Positions 53,781 through 62,471 of a stretch of DNA of 64,000 bases are shown in pieces. Source of the stretch: Geomonas propionica (GTDB lineage Bacteria; Desulfobacterota; Desulfuromonadia; Geobacterales; Geobacteraceae); assembly GCF_016458235.1 (NCBI RefSeq), contig NZ_JAEMHK010000012.1, forward strand, positions 1 through 64,000, written 5' to 3'. The translations under genes were made by a program, and so were the position numbers. Position 1 is the stretch's first letter, and each line of letters opens with the position of its first letter. The notes below the pieces were generated by a model, which saw only the letters and a list, made by a program, of their open reading frames with translations, searched no databases and was not told the origin of the DNA.

Positions 53781-54316
53781 AACTGCTCCGATTCCTCGCC
53801 CGCCTGCTCCACGCCCCAGAACACGTCCAGGAAGTTCTTCAGGATGCGGGCGGTCAGCCCCCAGATCTCGTCGTCCCCGTAGAGATAGAAGTACATCGGG
53901 TAGTTCTTGATCCCCTTGTGGTCCCAGTACTCGACCCGGTACACGCCCGGCTCGGAGAAATGCGCCAGCGGCACCTCGATCAGCCGCTCGATCTCGGCGT
54001 CGTTGACGGTGAGGGTGTAGTTTTCCGGGAAGATGCCGACCACGGGGGTGACCAGGTAGTTGTGGATGGAGTGGCAGTCGTCCAGCTCGCCTAAGATCTC
54101 GACGTCGGCCGGGTCGATGCCGACTTCCTCCCAGGCTTCGCGGGTGGCGGTGTCGGCGCTGTCGCGGTCGCTTTCCTCGCAGCGCCCGCCGGGGAAGGAG
54201 ATCTCGCCGCTGTGGTGGGTGAGGTGGGTGGTGCGCTTGGTGAAAAGGATGTGGTACTCCCCGTCCTTCAGGAACAGGGGAAGCAGGACGGCGGCGGGAA
54301 CGGGCCCCGCCTCCAT
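53777..54316 (-). CDS. NUDIX hydrolase, CoA pyrophosphatase type
   Basis: 179 aa. LFTKRTTHLTHHSGEISFPGGR is the UPF0035/CoA-pyrophosphatase lead-in, followed by a NUDIX box with REAWEEVGI. Hydrolyses CoA-type dinucleotides to 4'-phosphopantetheine and 3',5'-ADP. The ATG at 54316 has no good ribosome site. The frame is open 30 codons further upstream with no standard start codon, so a non-canonical start is possible. Tail-to-tail 4-nt overlap with the TraB-like gene. Confidence 0.82.
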   Translation of the reverse strand: MEAGPVPAAVLLPLFLKDGEYHILFTKRTTHLTHHSGEISFPGGRCEESDRDSADTATREAWEEVGIDPADVEILGELDDCHSIHNYLVTPVVGIFPENYTLTVNDAEIERLIEVPLAHFSEPGVYRVEYWDHKGIKNYPMYFYLYGDDEIWGLTARILKNFLDVFWGVEQAGEESEQF

Positions 54317-54405
54317 AGGGACACGGCGGCGCGCGGCGAGAGAGGTCTTGAGCCTCTCCCTAATCGCGGCCGGGGACCCCGGCCGTTCCTGCCCGTGCTC
54401 CGCTA

Positions 54406-55071
54406 TCAGAGCACCGGCTCCTTGGCACGCTGCTTCAGTTCCGCGATGGTGGCCGCGTAGTCGGGCGAGTTGAAGACGGCGCTGCCGGCCACGAAGACGT
54501 CGGCGCCGGCGTGGGCGATGCGGGCGATGTTGTCGGTTTTGACACCGCCGTCCACCTCGAGCTCCGCCTCGACCCCCCTGCGGTCCATGGTGGCGCGCAG
54601 CGTCTGGATCTTGGGAATGCAGGCCTCGATAAAGGACTGGCCGCCGAAGCCCGGGTTCACCGTCATCAAAAGGATCAGGTCCAGCTCCTCCATAACGTAG
54701 TCGAGCACGTTGAGCGGGGTCGCGGGGTTCAGGGAGACGCCCGCCTTCTTGCCGAAGGACTTGATCAACTGGACGGTGCGGTGCAGGTGGTTGGTCGCCT
54801 CCGCGTGCACCACGATGATGTCGCTCCCCGCCTTGGCGAAATCCGGGATGTAACGGTCCGGGTCCACGATCATCAGGTGCACGTCGAGCGGCAGCGTGGT
54901 CACCCGGCGTGCGGCTTCCACGATGAGCGGGCCGATGGTGATGTTGGGGACGAACTGCCCGTCCATCACGTCGATGTGCACGTAGTCGGCGCCGGCGGTC
55001 TCGATAGCTTTGATCTCCTCGCCCAGACGGGAGAAGTCGGCGGAAAGTATGGAAGGTGCGATCTTTTTCAT
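54406..55071 (-). CDS. rpe: Ribulose-phosphate 3-epimerase
   Basis: 221 aa, TIM barrel. Interconverts ribulose-5-P and xylulose-5-P. Motifs: APSILSADFSRLGEEI, VHIDVMDGQFVPNIT, DVHLMI, MTVNPGFGGQSFI, EVDGGVKTDNI. Full length. Starts 8 nt after rsmB in the same direction. Confidence 0.96.
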   Translation of the reverse strand: MKKIAPSILSADFSRLGEEIKAIETAGADYVHIDVMDGQFVPNITIGPLIVEAARRVTTLPLDVHLMIVDPDRYIPDFAKAGSDIIVVHAEATNHLHRTVQLIKSFGKKAGVSLNPATPLNVLDYVMEELDLILLMTVNPGFGGQSFIEACIPKIQTLRATMDRRGVEAELEVDGGVKTDNIARIAHAGADVFVAGSAVFNSPDYAATIAELKQRAKEPVL

Positions 55072-55079
55072 GGGTTCTC

Positions 55080-56429
55080 CTACTTGATTTTATTGAGACG
55101 GGCGGCGAAAAAGCCGTCCATGCCGTCGCGGTGCGGCCAGCTCCTGAAGAAGCCGCGCTCGGTGAAGAGCGGCGCGAACTCGGGGAAGAGCGTGCGCAGG
55201 TCCTCGGCGACGAATTCGGGGTGCTCGCGCAGGAAGGTGTCGACCACGTACTCGTTCTCCTGCACGCTGGTGGAACAGGTGGCGTAAACGAGGGTGCCCT
55301 GCTTGTCCAGGTACTTGCAGAGGTTCTCCAGGATGGAAACCTGGGTACGCGCCTGCGGCAGCAGGTCGTCCGGGGACTTGCTCCACTTCCCTTCCGGGTT
55401 GCGCCGGATCACCCCCAGCCCCGAGCAGGGGGCATCGACCAGGATGCGCTGGAAGGTGACGTCCTTGATAGCGGGGGACGGCGCGTTGGCGTCCATGGTG
55501 AAGGTGCGCACCGTGGTGATGCCCAGGCGATCGCAGGTCTCCTTGATCAGTCTCAATTTCTTGTGGTTCACGTCGCAGGCGTAGATCTCGCCGGTGTCCC
55601 CCATGAGCTGGGCGATCTGCGTGGTCTTGCCCCCGGGGGCGGCGCAGGCGTCCAGCACCCGATCACCCTTTTCCGGAGAAAGGAACAGGGGCGCCAGTTG
55701 CGAGGACTCGTCCTGCACGGTGAAGAGGCCGTCGCGGAATGAAGGGAGCCGCGAGATCAGCCCGGACTGGTTCAGCCTGACGCCGTCGGGAGACCAGCGG
55801 GTCGCGCTGCAGTTGATCCCCTCCTCGGTCAGACGCGCCATGAGCGCCTCCCGGGAGGTGCGCAGGGTGTTGACCCGGATGGTGAAGGGAGGCGGCTCCG
55901 ACATGGCGGCGGCGAGTTCCTCGGCACCGTCCACGCCCAACTGGTCGCACCACTGCTTGGTCAGCCAAGCGGGGTGGGAGTAGCGCACCGCCAGGTAACC
56001 CACCGGGTTCTCGGCGCGGTCCGGGTAGCTGATGTTGTCGCGGTTGCGGTCGGCGTTCCTCAGGATGGCGTTGATGAAGCCGGATGCCCGTGGCGCGAGT
56101 TCCTTGGCGAGCTTCACCGTCTCGTTGACCGCGGCCGAAACCGGGACGCGATCCAGGAAGAAGCACTGGTACAGCCCCAGGCGCAACAAGAGCAGCACGT
56201 AGAGTTCGAGCTTGTCGGTTCTCTGCGTGGAGAACTGCCCGATAATGTGGTCCAGTGTCCCCTGCCGGCGCAGCACGCCGTACACCAGTTCAGTGAGAAG
56301 GCCGCGGTCGGCCCCCTTGATCATGTCCTTGGACAGTTCGTGGTCTATCAGGATGTCGGCGAAGGACTTCTCTTTTTCGATGCGAAGCAGGATCTCAAAG
56401 GCGGCGCGGCGCGGGTTTTTGCTGGACAA
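55080..56429 (-). CDS. rsmB: 16S rRNA (cytosine-967-C5)-methyltransferase RsmB
   Basis: 449 aa. NusB-like RNA-binding N-terminus (NPRRAAFEILLRIEKEKSFADILI) and a SAM methyltransferase domain with DACAAPGGKTTQIA, VDAPCSGLGVIRRNPEGKW (motif IV Cys) and YATCSTSVQENE (motif VI Cys). The TTG at 56429 is preferred: GGAAG sits four bases upstream. ATGs further upstream add residues without a ribosome site. Confidence 0.93.
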   Translation of the reverse strand: MSSKNPRRAAFEILLRIEKEKSFADILIDHELSKDMIKGADRGLLTELVYGVLRRQGTLDHIIGQFSTQRTDKLELYVLLLLRLGLYQCFFLDRVPVSAAVNETVKLAKELAPRASGFINAILRNADRNRDNISYPDRAENPVGYLAVRYSHPAWLTKQWCDQLGVDGAEELAAAMSEPPPFTIRVNTLRTSREALMARLTEEGINCSATRWSPDGVRLNQSGLISRLPSFRDGLFTVQDESSQLAPLFLSPEKGDRVLDACAAPGGKTTQIAQLMGDTGEIYACDVNHKKLRLIKETCDRLGITTVRTFTMDANAPSPAIKDVTFQRILVDAPCSGLGVIRRNPEGKWSKSPDDLLPQARTQVSILENLCKYLDKQGTLVYATCSTSVQENEYVVDTFLREHPEFVAEDLRTLFPEFAPLFTERGFFRSWPHRDGMDGFFAARLNKIK

Positions 56430-56513
56430 AATACTTCCTTTCAGGCGTGAGTGTCTGGGCTGAGCCGGATTCATTATATGCATTTCGCCCAAAACTGCAA
56501 GCGGTTAGGGGAC

Positions 56514-56541
56514 TTGACACAGGAAATCAAAACGCTACCCT
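56514..56541 (+). promoter_or_regulatory. Possible promoter of the thioredoxin-like gene
   Basis: TTGACA (56514-56519), 16-nt spacer, TACCCT (56536-56541). The -35 is perfect and the -10 is poor, so an activator may be needed. Confidence 0.4.
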
Positions 56542-56581
56542 TTAGCGTGGGTTTAATGATAACCGGGAGGAGGGTTTAACC

Positions 56582-57142
56582 ATGATACCTTGGGAAACGG
56601 ACATGGGCAAAGCGCTGGCTCGGGCGAAGGCTGAACAGAAGACCGTCTTGCTCGAATTCTTCAGCCCGCAATGCATCGGCTGCAAGCAGATGGAGGAGGT
56701 CACCTTCGTCGATGACAACGTGGTCAACTTCATCGGGGACCGCGTGGTCCCGGTCCGGATCCCGGTTTCCTCGACCACCCAGACCGGAGATTTCCGCGTC
56801 TCCTGGACACCGACCCTGATCACCCTCGACCTCTACGGCCGCGAGCACCAACGCACCGTGGGTTATCTCCCTCCGGACGAGATGGTCGGTTCGGTACTTT
56901 TGGGCATCGGGAAAGCGTGCCTGGACAACGGCCAGTTCAACGAGGCGGTGAACCAGTTCACCACCCTGCTGAACGGCTGTCCGAAAAGCGCCGCCGCCCC
57001 CGAGGCGGTCTACCTGCGCGGCGTGGCCCGCTTCAGCTCGAGCCACGATCCCACGCCTCTGAAAGAAATCTACCAGCAGCTCTCCAAAGAGTATCCGGAC
57101 AGCGACTGGACCAAGCGGGCCCAGCCGTTCACGCTGCTTTGA
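56582..57142 (+). CDS. Thioredoxin-fold protein with C-terminal TPR-like region
   Basis: 186 aa. LLEFFSPQCIGCKQMEE gives a CxxC active site at C31-C34, then VSWTPTLITLD with the cis-Pro of thioredoxins. The last 75 residues are TPR-like (GQFNEAVNQFTTLLNGCPKSAAAPEAVYLRGVARF). No signal peptide, so probably cytoplasmic. GGAGGAGGG lies before the ATG. Single-gene transcript with its own terminator. Confidence 0.82.
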   Translation: MIPWETDMGKALARAKAEQKTVLLEFFSPQCIGCKQMEEVTFVDDNVVNFIGDRVVPVRIPVSSTTQTGDFRVSWTPTLITLDLYGREHQRTVGYLPPDEMVGSVLLGIGKACLDNGQFNEAVNQFTTLLNGCPKSAAAPEAVYLRGVARFSSSHDPTPLKEIYQQLSKEYPDSDWTKRAQPFTLL

Positions 57143-57175
57143 TCCCCGCACCACCCGCAGTTGCCAATTTCCACC

Positions 57176-57206
57176 AAGGGGGCGGCAAATGCCGCCCTTT
57201 TTTTAC
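57176..57206 (+). terminator. Intrinsic terminator
   Basis: GGGCGGC, AAAT loop, GCCGCCC, then a run of seven or more T. Confidence 0.85.
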
Positions 57207-57258
57207 ATGATATGACGGCTTTGCGCCGGATGCTTTGCGGACGACAGGCTCACTCCCT

Positions 57259-58689
57259 ATGGCACACGTGCTGGACCACATCTTCACCACACTCCTGCTG
57301 GTTTCCCTGGCCTCGCTCGCCATCCTCTCCGCCGGGCACGCGCTGATCAACAAGCGCGACCCCCGCTCGGCCCTGGGGTGGATCATCACCTGCCTCGCCA
57401 TCCCGTTCTTCGGCTCCATCTTCTACTGGGGCATGGGCGTGAACCGCATCTACAGCCGCGCCAAGCGCTGGCACAGGGAAGCCGGCCCCGCCCTGGTCCT
57501 TCCGCAGCCGGCACCGGACCTTCCCCCCACAAAGCTCCCCGGCGAGCTTTCCTACCTGAGGGAGTTGCGTAACCTCTCCGAGCGCGTGGTGAGCACGAGG
57601 CTGTTGCCGGGCAACCACGTGGCCCCCCTGGAGAACGGCGAAGAGGCCTATCCCGCCATGCTTGCCGCCATCGATGCGGCCCAATCCTCGGTACACCTGT
57701 CCACCTACATCTTCGACGGGGACGACACCGGCAAGCGCTTCATCAGGACCCTGACGCGCGCGGCGAACCGGGGGGTGGAGGTACGGGTCATCGTGGACAG
57801 CCTGGGGGAGAAATACTCGGTGCCCACGGCGTGGGAGCTCTTGAAGGGGTCCAAGGTGGAGTTCATGCGCTTTCTCCCCCTGCGGCCGGGGGGATACTTG
57901 AACCTGCGCAACCACCGCAAGATCATGGTGGTGGACGGGATGACCGGCTTTACCGGCGGGATGAACATCGGCAGCAGGCACATGGTGACCGGCCCGCCTC
58001 CCGTGGTCAAGGACCTGCACTTCCAGGTGACCGGCCCGGTAGTGGCGGACCTGCAGCGCACCTTCCTGGAGGACTGGCACTTCGCCAAGGGAAAGCATTT
58101 GACCGACGCGCGCTACTTTCCGACACTCGCCGAGACGGGAACGGCCCTGGTGCGGGCGGTGAGCGACGGACCCGACAAGGATTTCAGGAAATTGAACTGG
58201 ATCATCCTGGGAGCGCTTTCCTGCGCCAGGCGCGCGGTCACCATCGTGACCCCTTACTTCATCCCGGACCGGCCGCTGATCTCTGCCCTGATCACCGCCG
58301 CCCTGCGCGGCGTCGAGATCACCCTGGTGCTCCCGGAGGTCAACAACCTCCCCTACCTGCAGTGGGCCAGTAACTCCTACCTGTGGGAGCTGCTGCAGCA
58401 GGGGGTGCGCATCTACGCCCAGCCCGCCCCCTTCGTGCACAGTAAGTTCATGGTGATCGACCGCAGCTGGAGCCTGATCGGCAGCGCCAATCTCGATCCC
58501 CGCAGCCTCAGGCTCAACTTCGAGTTCAACCTGGAGGTCTACGACCTGAGCTTCGCCGCCCAGTTGGAGGACCACTGCCAGGCCACCCTGGCGCTATCGC
58601 GTGAGATCACCCTTGCGGAGATGGACGCCCGATCGCTGCCCGTCAAGCTGCGGGACGCGGCCGCCAAGCTTTTCTCCCCGTACCTGTAG
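57259..58689 (+). CDS. cls: Cardiolipin synthase
   Basis: 476 aa. Two N-terminal membrane segments (about residues 5-25 and 35-58) and two PLD domains with NHRKIMVVD followed by GGMN, and HSKFMVIDRSWSLIGSAN: both HKD sites intact. Makes cardiolipin from two phosphatidylglycerols at the inner membrane. The ATG at 57259 is used; a TTG at 57235 is possible. Its last 96 nt overlap the end of the convergent GGDEF gene, which is unusual. Confidence 0.9.
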   Translation: MAHVLDHIFTTLLLVSLASLAILSAGHALINKRDPRSALGWIITCLAIPFFGSIFYWGMGVNRIYSRAKRWHREAGPALVLPQPAPDLPPTKLPGELSYLRELRNLSERVVSTRLLPGNHVAPLENGEEAYPAMLAAIDAAQSSVHLSTYIFDGDDTGKRFIRTLTRAANRGVEVRVIVDSLGEKYSVPTAWELLKGSKVEFMRFLPLRPGGYLNLRNHRKIMVVDGMTGFTGGMNIGSRHMVTGPPPVVKDLHFQVTGPVVADLQRTFLEDWHFAKGKHLTDARYFPTLAETGTALVRAVSDGPDKDFRKLNWIILGALSCARRAVTIVTPYFIPDRPLISALITAALRGVEITLVLPEVNNLPYLQWASNSYLWELLQQGVRIYAQPAPFVHSKFMVIDRSWSLIGSANLDPRSLRLNFEFNLEVYDLSFAAQLEDHCQATLALSREITLAEMDARSLPVKLRDAAAKLFSPYL

Positions 58690-59754
58690 CTTCTCCCGTT
58701 CTCCTTTTTGCTCCCCTTCCGATTCCGCCAACGTCACCCGGTTTTTACCCATCTCCTTGCTGCGGTACATGGCCTGGTCCGCCAGCTTCACCACGCTCTT
58801 CAGGTCGTCCCCGTCGCAGGGGAAGGAGGCGATGCCCGCCGACAGGGTGCAGTCGATCAGGTCTCCCTCGTAGCTGAACGGGCAGGAGCTCATGGCGCTG
58901 ACGATCCGCTCCACCGCCGGGAGGATCTGCTCCTTGTCGTGGTCGGCGTACAGGATGATGAATTCGTCCCCGCCAAAGCGCGCCGCGATGTCGCTCTCCC
59001 GGATGCTGGAGCGGATCACCCGCGCGGTCCACTTGATCAGTTCCGTCCCCGCCAGGTGACCGTAGCGGTCGTTGATCTGCTTCAGATTGTCCGCATCCAG
59101 CATGCAGATGGCGAAGGGGGTCTGGTACCGTCGCGAAATCCTCTCCTGTTGCAGGGCGAGCGTTTCGAAGCTGCGCATGTTGTTGAGCTCGGTGAGATCG
59201 TCCGTGAGCGACAGCCGCTCCACCTCGGCGTGAGCGGCCTCGGTCTCGCCGGCCAAGATGGCGCCGACATGGGCGATGAAGATGAAGGGTAAAACGCGGA
59301 TTAGGTAGCTGGGGAGCTCGTTCCAGAGCGGGGGATACTCGCCCGCGGCCAAAAGCGAATAGGAGGCGACGGCCAGCGCGGCCATGAGATAGGTGATGCG
59401 CCTCCCCAAAGTGAGCGAGGTCGCCATCAGCACCAGGTAGATGGCGGAGATGAAAGGGCTGTCGGTTCTGCCGGTGAACCAGCAGACGACCACCAGGTAG
59501 AGGAGGAGCAACACCAACTCCAGCGACGCCTTGAGCTGGCCGTTCGGGAGCAAGCGCCGCGTGAGGAGCAGGGACCCCGCCAGGGCGAGGGAAGCGAGTG
59601 CAACCCACACCGTCCACGAGGGCTGCATGTGGACCAGGTAGATGTCGAGCAGCACCAGCCCGACCAGGAGCGAGGCAATTACGCCCAGTGCCCGGTTATG
59701 ACCGGCGCACTTTTCCCCTGCCTTTGCAGTCACCCATCCCTTTGCCTCTATCAT
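58594..59754 (-). CDS. Six-TM GGDEF cyclase, candidate Hypr (cyclic AMP-GMP) type
   Basis: 386 aa. Six membrane segments between residues 22 and 168, then a GGDEF domain (about 182-345) with DADNLKQINDRYGH, an RESD allosteric I-site at 252-255 and an intact GGDEF at 261-265. The position that contacts guanine and is Asp in ordinary cyclases (GHxxGD) is Thr237 here. From established work, the Geobacter Hypr cyclase GSU1658 has Ser at this site and makes cyclic AMP-GMP. Promiscuous or cAG activity is inference. The sensory membrane part is not a named domain I recognise. The last 40 residues are charged and non-conserved in look and are read across the end of cls. Confidence 0.85.
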   Translation of the reverse strand: MIEAKGWVTAKAGEKCAGHNRALGVIASLLVGLVLLDIYLVHMQPSWTVWVALASLALAGSLLLTRRLLPNGQLKASLELVLLLLYLVVVCWFTGRTDSPFISAIYLVLMATSLTLGRRITYLMAALAVASYSLLAAGEYPPLWNELPSYLIRVLPFIFIAHVGAILAGETEAAHAEVERLSLTDDLTELNNMRSFETLALQQERISRRYQTPFAICMLDADNLKQINDRYGHLAGTELIKWTARVIRSSIRESDIAARFGGDEFIILYADHDKEQILPAVERIVSAMSSCPFSYEGDLIDCTLSAGIASFPCDGDDLKSVVKLADQAMYRSKEMGKNRVTLAESEGEQKGEREKLQVRGEKLGGRVPQLDGQRSGVHLRKGDLTR

Positions 59755-59855
59755 TCCCGTCGCCTCGTCACGTTCTGGCGGAAACTCCGCCCAGTTGTCC
59801 TTATCGGCGATGCTCCCGGAAAGTTAACCAGGCAGGGAAAAAATTGCAGCGGGAC

Positions 59856-60680
59856 TCAGTGGTGTCGCAGCAGGGTGCGCGCGGCGAAGGAGCAGAGAAA
59901 GACTCCGAAGTTGATCAGCACGATGGTGGCGCCGGTGGGGAGGTTCATGACGAAGGAGAGGGATATTCCGCAGATGACGGTGGCGACGCCGATGCCTGCC
60001 GCCGAAATGATGGCGGCCTTGAAGCCCTTGGCGATCTGGAGGGCCGAGACGGCCGGGAGGATGAGGAGCGCCGAGATCAGCATGATGCCCACCACCTTCA
60101 TGGCGAGCACCACGGTCAGGGCGGTTAACAGCACCAGCACCGTGTTGATGCGGTCCGTGTTGAGCCCGGAGCTCTTGGCCAGTTCCTCGTCGAAGGTGCT
60201 GGCGAAGAGCTCATTGTAGAACATGATGACGCCGGCGATGACGATGAAGAAAAGCACCGCCGCGATGGCAAGCTCGCTGGAGCTGATGGACAGGATGTTG
60301 CCGAAGAGGTAGCTGAAAAGGTCGATGTTGAAGCCGCCCGCGACGCTGGCGAGCATAACGCCGGTGGCGATGCCGATAGCGGAGACCATGCCGATGGCGG
60401 CGTCGCCGTAGATCCTCGCCTTCTGGGCCAGCTTCAGGATGCCCAGCGCCGAGGCGAGCACCACCGGGATGATGGAGAGGGTCATGTACACCGAGTGCAG
60501 CCTGAAAAAGAGCGCGAGCGCGACGCTGCCGAAGGTGACGTGGGCCAGGCCGTCGCCGATCAGCGAAAGCCTGCGCAGCACGAGGAACACCCCGAGCACT
60601 GAGCAGAGGATGGCGATCAGCGACCCGCCGATAAGGGCCCTCTGCATGAAACCGTAGCTGAGCATCTCGTTCAAATTCAT
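59856..60680 (-). CDS. znuB: Zinc ABC transporter permease ZnuB
   Basis: 274 aa, about eight membrane segments. ABC-3 family: FMQRALIGGSLIAILCSVLGVFLVLRRLSLIGDGLAH at the start, EELAKSSGLNTDRIN loop and VVGIMLISALLILPA. Imports metal with ZnuA and ZnuC. The ATG at 60680 has GAGG seven bases upstream; the open frame upstream runs into an intergenic repeat. Confidence 0.9.
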   Translation of the reverse strand: MNLNEMLSYGFMQRALIGGSLIAILCSVLGVFLVLRRLSLIGDGLAHVTFGSVALALFFRLHSVYMTLSIIPVVLASALGILKLAQKARIYGDAAIGMVSAIGIATGVMLASVAGGFNIDLFSYLFGNILSISSSELAIAAVLFFIVIAGVIMFYNELFASTFDEELAKSSGLNTDRINTVLVLLTALTVVLAMKVVGIMLISALLILPAVSALQIAKGFKAAIISAAGIGVATVICGISLSFVMNLPTGATIVLINFGVFLCSFAARTLLRHH

Positions 60681-60694
60681 TTCAAAACCTCGAA

Positions 60695-60760
60695 AGGCGG
60701 GCGAATGTTTTTCGCCCCTACAGGAAACAGTCATTTATGCACGTAGGGGCGAATAATCAT
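60695..60760. repeat. Inverted pair of the GTAGGGGCGAAT repeat between znuC and znuB
   Basis: GGGCGAATGTTTTTCGCCCC with TAC at 60697-60721 faces GTAGGGGCGAATAATCATTC with GCCC at 60740-60763. Same unit as at 48971. The pair can form a large hairpin that could lower znuB relative to znuC. Confidence 0.65.
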
Positions 60761-60795
60761 TCGCCCAACGCTGCCGGCTTCAGGACGACACGGCC

Positions 60796-61548
60796 CTAAT
60801 GCCTATGGCAAACCAGGTGCTGGCCGTGCTCGCCGAAGAAGCCGGTCATCTCGTCGGAGGCGCAGAAGTCGTCAAAGCTGCCGTAGAAGACCACCTTTTT
60901 ATCCAAGTACAACAGGTGCGAGGCGTACTTGCCGATGGTGGCCGTGTCGTGGGTGACCAGGAGCACGGTGCACTGCTTCTCCCGGTTCATCTCGAAGATA
61001 AGCTTGTAGAAACTCTCCCTGGTCTCCGGGTCGAGCGCGGTGGTCGGTTCGTCCATCACCAGCAGCGCCGGGTCGTTCACCAGGGCGCGCGCCAGGAGCA
61101 CCCGCTGCCTAAGCCCCCCCGACAGCTCGCCGATCATCGCCCCCCTGATGTGCGAGATCCCCATCCATTCCATGGTGCGGTCCACGGCCCAGGCGTCGTC
61201 GCGGTTGAAGCGGCGCGGGAACTTCTTCGCGGAGAGCCGCCCCAGGCGGATCACCTCGTCCACCGTGGCCGGGAAGTGCGGGTTGAAGAACTGCAGCCCC
61301 TGCGGCAGGTAGCCGATCTTGTGCCAGTCGCGGAAGGATGCCTGCGGGGTCCCCAAAAGGGACACCTCCCCCGAAGTCGGCGCCAAAAGCTGCAGGATGA
61401 TCTTGATCAAGGTGCTCTTGCCCGACCCGTTGGGGCCGCAGATGCCGACGTAGTCGCCGGCGTTCACGTTGAAGCTGATGTCCTGCAGCACCTCGGTGCC
61501 GTGGTATCCGGCGCAGAGGTTGCGGACGCTGAGGGCCTTATCTTTCAT
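60796..61548 (-). CDS. znuC: Zinc ABC transporter ATPase ZnuC
   Basis: 250 aa. Walker A GPNGSGKST, Q-loop GYLPQGL, signature LSGGLRQRVLLARAL, Walker B LLVMDEPTTALD and H-loop VTHD: complete. The ATG at 61548 overlaps the znuA stop by 4 nt. Confidence 0.93.
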   Translation of the reverse strand: MKDKALSVRNLCAGYHGTEVLQDISFNVNAGDYVGICGPNGSGKSTLIKIILQLLAPTSGEVSLLGTPQASFRDWHKIGYLPQGLQFFNPHFPATVDEVIRLGRLSAKKFPRRFNRDDAWAVDRTMEWMGISHIRGAMIGELSGGLRQRVLLARALVNDPALLVMDEPTTALDPETRESFYKLIFEMNREKQCTVLLVTHDTATIGKYASHLLYLDKKVVFYGSFDDFCASDEMTGFFGEHGQHLVCHRH

Positions 61549-62471
61549 TGCAGTCCCGTCTTCAGGTTGCGGAGATTGTCTTCCATGAGGGAGATGAAAC
61601 TGACGCCGCGTTCCAGGTCGTCCTTGGTGACGTTGTGCCCGGCGCGCAGCATGAGCACCTTGGCGCCGGTCTCGCGGGCGATGGTTTCGGCGATCCGGGG
61701 GCTCAGGAGTTCCTCGGTATAGACGTAGTTCAGGTGCTCGCGGCGCATCACCTGCACCAGTTCGGCCAGCTTCGCCGGGGTCGGTTCGGCATCGGCGTTC
61801 ACCGCCGAGGCGGAGATATATTTCAGGCCGTAGCGCCTGGCGAGGTACCCGAAGGCGTAATGCCCGCCGTGCAGCAGCACCTTCTTCGGGCACTGGGCCA
61901 GGGTATCCTTGAAACGCTGATCCAAGGCGCCCAGTTGTCCGTCGAGCTTCGCCGCGTTCTGCTCGTAGACAGCCTTGTTGGCGGGATCACGGGCGACGTA
62001 GGCGGCCAGGATATTTTTGACGATGGCGCGGGCGTTGTCGAAGTCGAGCCAGATGTGGGGGTCCACCCCCTTCCCTTCGTGGGCGTCATGCTCACCTCGA
62101 TGCTGGTCCGACACCGGCCCCTGCATCAGGGCGATTCCCTTCCCTCCCTCGACCACCTGGACCTTGCCGCGGTCGAGGCCGGCGATGATGTTGGCGGCCC
62201 AAGGTTCCATGACCGCGTTGGTATAGACGAAGAGGTCGGCACGGTTGACCCGGACCACGTCCTCCGGGCGCGGCTCGAAGGAGTGCGGCTCGACGCCCGG
62301 CGGGAGCAGCAGGGTGACCTTGGCCCGGTCCCCGCCGATGATCCTCGCGAAGTCGTAGAGCGGGAACAGGGTTGTCACCACCTGGAGCTTACCGTCAGTT
62401 TGCTGCTTTTCTTTGCTGCACCCCGGCGCCACCAGGAGCAGCGCCAGCAGTAAGGCCATGAGCCATTTCAT
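61545..62471 (-). CDS. znuA: Zinc-binding lipoprotein ZnuA
   Basis: 308 aa. Lipoprotein signal (LLLALLLVAPGC, C18) and the cluster A-1 fold with PHSFEPRPEDV, a short His-rich loop (HRGEHDAHEGKG), DPHIWLD and LLHGGHYAFGYLARRYGL. Three His ligands favour zinc or manganese, and the adjacent Zur-like regulator favours zinc. The start at 62471 overlaps the zur stop by 4 nt. Confidence 0.92.
   Translation of the reverse strand: MKWLMALLLALLLVAPGCSKEKQQTDGKLQVVTTLFPLYDFARIIGGDRAKVTLLLPPGVEPHSFEPRPEDVVRVNRADLFVYTNAVMEPWAANIIAGLDRGKVQVVEGGKGIALMQGPVSDQHRGEHDAHEGKGVDPHIWLDFDNARAIVKNILAAYVARDPANKAVYEQNAAKLDGQLGALDQRFKDTLAQCPKKVLLHGGHYAFGYLARRYGLKYISASAVNADAEPTPAKLAELVQVMRREHLNYVYTEELLSPRIAETIARETGAKVLMLRAGHNVTKDDLERGVSFISLMEDNLRNLKTGLQ

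Noticed and set aside
60796-61893. A longer znuC beginning at 61893
   Set aside because: The extra N-terminus is out-of-frame znuA sequence with an Arg/Ala-rich nonsense look; the true start at 61548 overlaps the znuA stop in the usual ATGA manner.
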